Source of the DNA: Thermogemmatispora carboxidivorans
GTDB lineage: Bacteria > Chloroflexota > Ktedonobacteria > Ktedonobacterales > Ktedonobacteraceae
Direction of reading: 5' to 3'
NCBI RefSeq assembly: GCF_000702505.1
Contig: NZ_JNIM01000001.1
Location: 3,286,001-3,350,000, forward strand
DNA length: 64,000 bases
Below the pieces are notes generated by a model. The model was given only the letters and a program-made list of their open reading frames with translations, did no database searches and was not told the DNA's origin. The position numbers and the translations under genes are program-made. Positions 59,596-64,000 of the stretch are shown piece after piece (position 1 is the first letter of the stretch; every line of letters begins with the position of its first letter).

Positions 59596-61296
59596 CTACA
59601 AGAAAAGCAGGCGTTCCTGCTGCTCCTGCCGCCCTTGAAGAATAAGCTGGTCCTCACGCTCATCCACCTTGCTGAGCTGTGCCCACTCCTGACGAGGCTG
59701 GGACGGTTCTGGTCCGTGCGAGGTTGCGGGCCTCTGCTGGGAGATGAGGTCGGAATCGCTAGGGACGGCAGGAAGATAGAGGGTAAAGCAACTGCCCTCT
59801 GAGAGCACACTGGTGGCTGTCACTCTCCCCTGCATCGCCTCTATCCACTCCTTCACCAGGGCCAGCCCCAGGCCACTGCCACTGCCATCGCGGCGCAGCT
59901 TGCTGGAAGCCTGATAAAAGCGCTCCCAGATCCGTGGCAACTCTTCGGGGGGGATACCCTCACCCGTATCGCGTACCTGAATTACCACCTCATGCTCTTC
60001 CCGGGAAACTGCCACGGCCACAATCCCCCCGGGTGGGGTATGGCGAATGCCATTGTGCAGCAGATTCTGCAGGGCCTGAGCGAGACGCTCGGGATCAACC
60101 AGAGCCAGCGGCCCCGCTGGCGGAGTCTCCGCCACCACCTCCACTCGTCCGCTCTGCCAGGCCAGCGGCGCCCGTGCCTCTACCAGGCGGCGTACCAGCT
60201 CTCCCACATCGGTCGGCACGCAGCGCAAGGTCAGACGCCCAACCTCGGCACAGGCCAGGGCAAAGAGGTCCTCCACCAGCCGTTGCAGGCGCAGCACTTC
60301 AGCCTCCATCACCTCCAGATCCCGTGGCAGCGATTCCGGCAGCTCGCCGCGGTCCAGGCGTCGCAGCGCTGCCTCCAGATAGCCCCGCACGGTAGCAACG
60401 GGTGTGCGCAGCTCATGGGAGACGGCAGCCACTAGCTCGCGCTGGGTCTTGAGCAGTCCAGCCACCGTATCGCGCTCTTGCTTCAGCTCGCGCAAGGCCC
60501 GCTCCAGATCAATGGCCATCGCGTTAAAGTCGGCCTGCAGCTGAGCTACCTCATCCTCACCCTCGACAGGCACGCGCACCTCATAATGGCCCTGGCGCAA
60601 GGCATGAGCGGCCTCCTCCAGCGCACGCAGACGGGCCGTGGTCCGCCGGACCACCAGGTAGGAAAAGAAAGTTGTCGGGGGGATCACCGCCAGTAAGGCG
60701 ATGAGCGACATCAGCCCGAGCATCATCGTGACCGAGATGAGCAGGGCCAGATCTTTCACGTTGGAGAGGACCAACAGATCGAAGAGGAGAATGACCAGTC
60801 CCGCTGCTAGCAGGACCATCATGGCATGAGCATGGGTTAAGGCCCACAAGAGTTGTTTGCGCCGCAGGCGGCTCCACAGAAAGAGCAGGCACACGAAGCC
60901 ACGCCAGATAATATAACCAACCAGAGTGACCAGCCCCGCTCCCAACAAGACCACAGGGAACGCGGCCAGTCTGGGAAAGAAGAACCTGGCTCCCAGCCGA
61001 TACCCCAGACTCAGCAGGAGAAAGGGCACTCCAGAGAGCAACAAGAGAAGCAGCAGCCCCCAGGCCAAATCGCGCGCCCAGCGCCGCCACCAGGGTGGGG
61101 GTCCAAGCTCGGCGCGCAGGGCAAAATAGCCCAGCCCGAAAGGCGTCAAGAGCAGCAGGCTAAACTCACGTCCCGTCTCCGTAGCAGACGTCAGATGGAT
61201 CAAGCTGATCAGCAGCAACGCAAACAGGACAGCTTCGAGCAGAGCGCGTCTGCGCCTGGCCCTCAACCAGAAGAGGTTGGTCCATCTTTCTTTCAT
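59596..61296 (-). CDS. Membrane sensor histidine kinase
   Basis: A 566-residue kinase. The N-terminal 210 residues hold six or more hydrophobic helices (for example LLEAVLFALLLISLI, LLLLSGVPFLLLSLG, VVLLGAGLVTLVGYIIW, MMVLLAAGLVILLFDLL), so sensing is membrane-embedded. HAMP follows (about 218-270), HisKA with His294 in AAVSHELRTPVATVRGYLEA, and the ATPase domain (about 400-510, LLHNGIRHTPPGG, DTGEGIPPEELP, GSGLGLALVKEW). A Gln/Glu-rich tail of about 50 residues follows. Its ATG overlaps the response regulator stop as ATGA, so they are translationally coupled. The cognate regulator is therefore the gene at 61293. Confidence 0.92.
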   Translation of the reverse strand: MKERWTNLFWLRARRRRALLEAVLFALLLISLIHLTSATETGREFSLLLLTPFGLGYFALRAELGPPPWWRRWARDLAWGLLLLLLLSGVPFLLLSLGYRLGARFFFPRLAAFPVVLLGAGLVTLVGYIIWRGFVCLLFLWSRLRRKQLLWALTHAHAMMVLLAAGLVILLFDLLVLSNVKDLALLISVTMMLGLMSLIALLAVIPPTTFFSYLVVRRTTARLRALEEAAHALRQGHYEVRVPVEGEDEVAQLQADFNAMAIDLERALRELKQERDTVAGLLKTQRELVAAVSHELRTPVATVRGYLEAALRRLDRGELPESLPRDLEVMEAEVLRLQRLVEDLFALACAEVGRLTLRCVPTDVGELVRRLVEARAPLAWQSGRVEVVAETPPAGPLALVDPERLAQALQNLLHNGIRHTPPGGIVAVAVSREEHEVVIQVRDTGEGIPPEELPRIWERFYQASSKLRRDGSGSGLGLALVKEWIEAMQGRVTATSVLSEGSCFTLYLPAVPSDSDLISQQRPATSHGPEPSQPRQEWAQLSKVDEREDQLILQGRQEQQERLLFL

Positions 61297-62021
61297 TGCC
61301 CTCCTCCTGTTCTTGAGGGGCTATGCACACGCCAGCGATAGCCTACGCCCCAGACCGTTTCGATGGCTTCCCCCAGCGCTCCCAGCTTCTTGCGCAGGCG
61401 CAAGACAGTATTATCCACCGAGCGATCGCCACCGACATAGCTCTCACCCCAGACCGTATCAAGGAGATAAGCGCGGCTGAAGGCTCGTCCAGGACTGCGC
61501 AGGAAGAGATGCAGGAGTTCAAACTCAGTCGGACTGAGATCGAGCGGCTGGCCGTCCAGGGTCACTAAATGGGCCTGGGCGTCGAGGCAGAGCGGCCCAT
61601 CGATAAGGGGTCGCTCGGCCCGCGCCAGATCCTGCTGCAGCATCTGCTGAATCAGCTCCGCACGGCGCAGCAGCGCATGCACCCGCGCTAACAGCTCACG
61701 CATGCTAAAAGGCTTGGTCAGGTAATCATCGGCCCCCAGCTCCAGACCCACCACGCGATCGGTCTCCTCACTCCGTGCCGTTAACATGAGCACGGGAGTG
61801 GGCGCTTGCTGACGCAGGCGGCGCAGCACCTCCAGACCATCCATGCGCGGAAGCATCCAGTCCAGAATGACGAGCGCAGGGCGCTGCTTCTCATGCAGGC
61901 GCAACGCTTCGACGCCATCGGGAGCATAGAGGACCTCGTAGCCGTCCGCTTTCAGTTCGCGAATAATGAGCTGCGCCAGATCCTGCGCATCCTCAACAAG
62001 CAAGAGCTTCTTCATGGCCAT
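61293..62021 (-). CDS. OmpR-family response regulator
   Basis: A 242-residue regulator. Receiver domain with Asp54 (LVILDWMLPRMDG), acidic cluster VEDAQD and Lys in LTKPFSM; C-terminal winged-helix domain (about 140-232, LDLSPTEFELLHLFLRSPGRAFSRAYLLDTVWG, RSVDNTVLRLRKKLG). This is the PhoB/OmpR family; it dimerises on phosphorylation and binds 11-bp-spaced direct repeats. Two such repeats (62752-62770) lie upstream of the operon. It sits between a DUF4870 gene (7 nt upstream) and the kinase (ATGA overlap). Highly secure. Confidence 0.94.
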   Translation of the reverse strand: MAMKKLLLVEDAQDLAQLIIRELKADGYEVLYAPDGVEALRLHEKQRPALVILDWMLPRMDGLEVLRRLRQQAPTPVLMLTARSEETDRVVGLELGADDYLTKPFSMRELLARVHALLRRAELIQQMLQQDLARAERPLIDGPLCLDAQAHLVTLDGQPLDLSPTEFELLHLFLRSPGRAFSRAYLLDTVWGESYVGGDRSVDNTVLRLRKKLGALGEAIETVWGVGYRWRVHSPSRTGGGQ

Positions 62022-62028
62022 TCTTCAA

Positions 62029-62610
62029 TCACTTCAGGATGATCTCCCGCTTCTGGCCAACCAGAGCCAGAGCCAGGCGGCCTACGACTGGCATCAGGTA
62101 GAAGCGCCGATGGGCCGCCTGAATCATGCCAACGAGCCAGCCCGTGATGGTCACCACCAGCAGTATGCCAGACAGTAGCAGCCAGAACAAGACAGCCAGA
62201 GTGTGCAGGGAAGAAAAGTACCACCAGGAGTAGTGGCGGCCCATATAGATGAGCGCCATCAGCATGGATACTTCAATGAGAGTGATCAGTCCAAAAAAGA
62301 ACAACGATTGCAGGGCATGAAAACGTACCAGACGGCTCCGGCTAGCAAAGAGCAGAACCAACAGACCCGAGAGCCAGCCACCCAGGTAACTCAGCATGCC
62401 CAAGGCGGCTTCAGCACTCGCTGAGGGCGGCGACTCGTCTGCAGCCTCCGCCGTGGCTGGCCAGTTCCCTTTCATAAACCGCTGGTCAGCCAGGACGGCG
62501 TCCATGAGCAGCTCCTGCTGCTGAACGCTTCCCATTTCTTCATACAGGCCCTCGAAAGGAGGCCTGGTCTGCCAAACAGTGGCATAATCCTTTCTTCCGT
62601 CATCCAACAC
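62029..62610 (-). CDS. DUF4870-like membrane protein
   Basis: A 193-residue protein. The N-terminal 65 residues are hydrophilic and likely cytoplasmic; then ALGMLSYLGGWLSGLLVLLFASRSRLVRFHALQSLFFFGLITLIEV, the DUF4870 signature with its conserved FHA-Q segment, and two more helices to about 180. Three to four membrane helices in all. The role of DUF4870 is unknown; as the first gene of the two-component operon it may modulate the kinase. Start is GTG at 62610 with AAAGGAG 11 nt upstream; the response regulator starts 7 nt after its stop. Confidence 0.8.
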   Translation of the reverse strand: MLDDGRKDYATVWQTRPPFEGLYEEMGSVQQQELLMDAVLADQRFMKGNWPATAEAADESPPSASAEAALGMLSYLGGWLSGLLVLLFASRSRLVRFHALQSLFFFGLITLIEVSMLMALIYMGRHYSWWYFSSLHTLAVLFWLLLSGILLVVTITGWLVGMIQAAHRRFYLMPVVGRLALALVGQKREIILK

Positions 62611-62916
62611 GAGAACGATGCTCCTTTCTTCTCATGGCGCCACAGGGACCTGGTCTCAGCTCGACGCGCTCAAAGCTATGAGCACATGCAGGCTGCTAGC
62701 TATTACAGGAGAAGAGCTTAACCTTGAGTTGTCATCGCCGTATCCGATCTTTGTCGCAATTCTGTCGCAACCGCCTGCCAGCGACCAAAGCCAGGCGGCG
62801 CGCACCACGATGGCGCAGTGAGGGAGACAGGAGCTGAGCGTCAGGCCAGCCCGGTCGGAGAGCGGAGGAGGAAAGCGCAGAGCGGAGCGCCGGCGAAGCC
62901 GCCAAGAAGCGAGGCC
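62611..62916. other. 306-nt region upstream of the two-component operon
   Basis: Contains the direct repeats at 62752-62770. No gene seen. It lies between two minus-strand units. Confidence 0.4.
62752..62770. promoter_or_regulatory. 11-bp-spaced direct repeats (response regulator site candidate)
   Basis: TGTCGCAA occurs at 62752-62759 and 62763-62770 (TTGCGACA on the minus strand), exactly 11 bp apart. OmpR/PhoB regulators bind tandem sites with this spacing. It lies about 140 nt upstream of the DUF4870-regulator-kinase operon, suggesting autoregulation. Confidence 0.55.
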
Positions 62917-63786
62917 CTAGCGCGGCGGCCCCTGGCGAATCCTCTGGCGCATCGCCTCCAGCGGCCACTGCTGCCAGGTGCCCCAGCGCTCTGGTACAAT
63001 ATTCTCGACCCACCAGGTGACCCCGACGCGAGCGTAGGCCGCCACCAGCGCCCGATCAGTCTCGGGGTCCTCGCCGGAGCTGATCCCGAAATGCACCACT
63101 TCGAACGGTCCCGGCTGCGAGCGCAGCGGCTGCAGCGCAGTCACAATCTCGGCCATCGTTTCGGGTGAGAGCATCTCTGTCAACCCTAGATCGCGCCCAA
63201 TGGGGATGAAACCATCCCAGCGGACGGCCCGGCGCAGGGGGGCCCGATTGGGCCACATGCCGGCTACCCAGATGGGAATACGCGGCTGCTGATGCGGCGG
63301 CGGGAGAAAGTGCGCCTCGTGGATATGGTAGTAGCGCCCCTCAAAGTGGAAGGGCTGGCCACTCCACAGCCCACTGAGGACGGCCAGGCCCTCGTCAAGC
63401 ATGGCCCCCAGGACCTTCAGGTCCGAAGGCTCCCCCAGGGCAGCAAAATCGAAGTAGCCACCACCCAGGCCCACCCCCAGCACCAGACGTCCGTCCGAAA
63501 GATGATCAAGCGTCACCGCCTGACGGGCTACCTCCCAGGGACGGCGCCGCGGCAGCGGCGTCACCAGAGGGCCAAAGCGCAGACGCTGCGTGCGCAGAGC
63601 GATGGCTGTCAAGGCTACCCAGACTTCTGCCAGCGGACCGTTGGTCGGTGCCAGGGTTGTGCGCGCAATCTGATCCCAGAGAAAGAGACCATCCCAGCCG
63701 GCAGCCTCCGCTTCCTGGGCCAGGTCACACAGCAAGCGCACATCGGCGAAGGGGCCAAAATTGGGGAGATGCAGACCGTAGAGCAT
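62917..63786 (-). CDS. Luciferase-like (LLM class) F420-dependent oxidoreductase
   Basis: A 289-residue TIM-barrel flavin-type oxidoreductase. It starts MLYGLHLPNFGPFADVRLLCDLAQEAEAAGWDGLFLWDQ, continues with LRTQRLRFGPLVTPLPRRRPWEVARQAVTLDHLSDGRLVLGVGLGGG and PRIPIWVAGMWPN, the layout of F420-dependent LLM proteins. Substrate cannot be named. The length is normal (about 290-330). The C-terminal part ends in a helix with Gln/Arg. It is 96 nt downstream of tRNA-His on the same strand and might be transcribed from a promoter near the tRNA 3' end. No F420 synthesis gene is in the window. Confidence 0.85.
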   Translation of the reverse strand: MLYGLHLPNFGPFADVRLLCDLAQEAEAAGWDGLFLWDQIARTTLAPTNGPLAEVWVALTAIALRTQRLRFGPLVTPLPRRRPWEVARQAVTLDHLSDGRLVLGVGLGGGYFDFAALGEPSDLKVLGAMLDEGLAVLSGLWSGQPFHFEGRYYHIHEAHFLPPPHQQPRIPIWVAGMWPNRAPLRRAVRWDGFIPIGRDLGLTEMLSPETMAEIVTALQPLRSQPGPFEVVHFGISSGEDPETDRALVAAYARVGVTWWVENIVPERWGTWQQWPLEAMRQRIRQGPPR

Positions 63787-63882
63787 CGTTCGTCACGCAG
63801 AGGTCTTAGCAGGACCGGGCGGACCGGCCAGCCCGGCAACCAATACGAATCGCTGCGGCCAATATAAGACAAATAAAAAAGG

Positions 63883-63956
63883 GGTGACCGATGGGGCTCG
63901 AACCCACAACCGCTGGAGCCACAATCCAGAGCTCTACCGATTGAGCTACGGCCACC
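63883..63956 (-). tRNA. tRNA-His (anticodon GTG)
   Basis: The minus-strand sequence folds as a tRNA. The acceptor 5' arm GGTGGCCG pairs with CGGTCACC (one G-T pair), including the tRNA-His-specific extra G-1 opposite C73. The D-arm begins GCTC and ends GAGC; anticodon stem CTGGA/TCCAG with loop TTGTGGC gives anticodon GTG (63920-63922). T-arm contains GTGGGTTCGAGCCCCAT. CCA is not encoded (CC-T follows), and six Ts follow immediately, a simple terminator. Secure. Confidence 0.95.
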
Positions 63957-64000
63957 GTGTTGCCTTTTCGCTACACGCACAGCCAGTATAGCGGAGAGTT

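Overview
The window is high-GC bacterial chromosome with dense genes on both strands and one RNA gene (tRNA-His). The gene content points to Chloroflexota, most likely a Ktedonobacteria/Thermogemmatispora-type organism. Pointers are a hem cluster with HemQ, an F420-type luciferase-like enzyme, serine/threonine kinases with extracellular tails, a TPR-CHAT protein with its own sigma factor, DUF4388 and DUF4870 proteins, and an LPxTG-type substrate next to a sortase (a single-membrane cell plan). The taxon is inferred from family content, not from a marker gene. No integrase, transposase, phage module, CRISPR array or rRNA was seen.

Layout. 1-5571: early heme pathway on the minus strand (hemA-hemC-hemD-hemQ-hemL, hemL cut by the window edge), with a readable promoter overlapped by an inverted repeat. 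6081-16519: CoxG-like protein, a Pro/Ala-rich protein, a large GAF/PAS histidine kinase with an HD phosphohydrolase, a DUF1464-like protein, a PfkB sugar kinase and small unknowns. 17276-24294: a zinc ribbon-pseudokinase-membrane-solute-binding fusion, threonine aldolase, a membrane protein, an SDR and an MpaB-type oxygenase. 24630-34730: a DUF971 protein, then the most unusual block: TPR-CHAT protease, double zinc-finger protein and sigma factor, divergent from a DUF4388 regulator and a Cache-domain sensor lacking an output domain, and a MOSC protein.

34749-44906: a two-gene ABC exporter with its TetR regulator and two near-identical 21-bp operators; an ALDH16-like double aldehyde dehydrogenase; a transmembrane Ser/Thr kinase; a pentapeptide-repeat membrane protein; a DUF4397 surface protein with an LPDTG signal followed by a sortase. 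44994-58838: metabolism (DeoC, CocE-type hydrolase, DUF169, RNase HI, transketolase, cupin plus zinc alcohol dehydrogenase, PTS enzyme I, diacylglycerol kinase-like protein, BtuF-like protein). 59133-63956: a small excisionase-like protein, a DUF4870-response regulator-histidine kinase operon with 11-bp-spaced direct repeats upstream, a luciferase-like oxidoreductase and tRNA-His.

Regulation. Several promoters match the housekeeping -35/-10 pattern with 16-18 bp spacing, or an extended -10 (TGn-TATAmT). The candidate new system is the sigma/zinc-finger/TPR-CHAT cassette at 25419-30979. Its parts resemble, by family only, the protease-controlled sigma release known from CRISPR type III-E loci, but here there is no CRISPR component. 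All promoter, operator and hairpin calls were made by eye.
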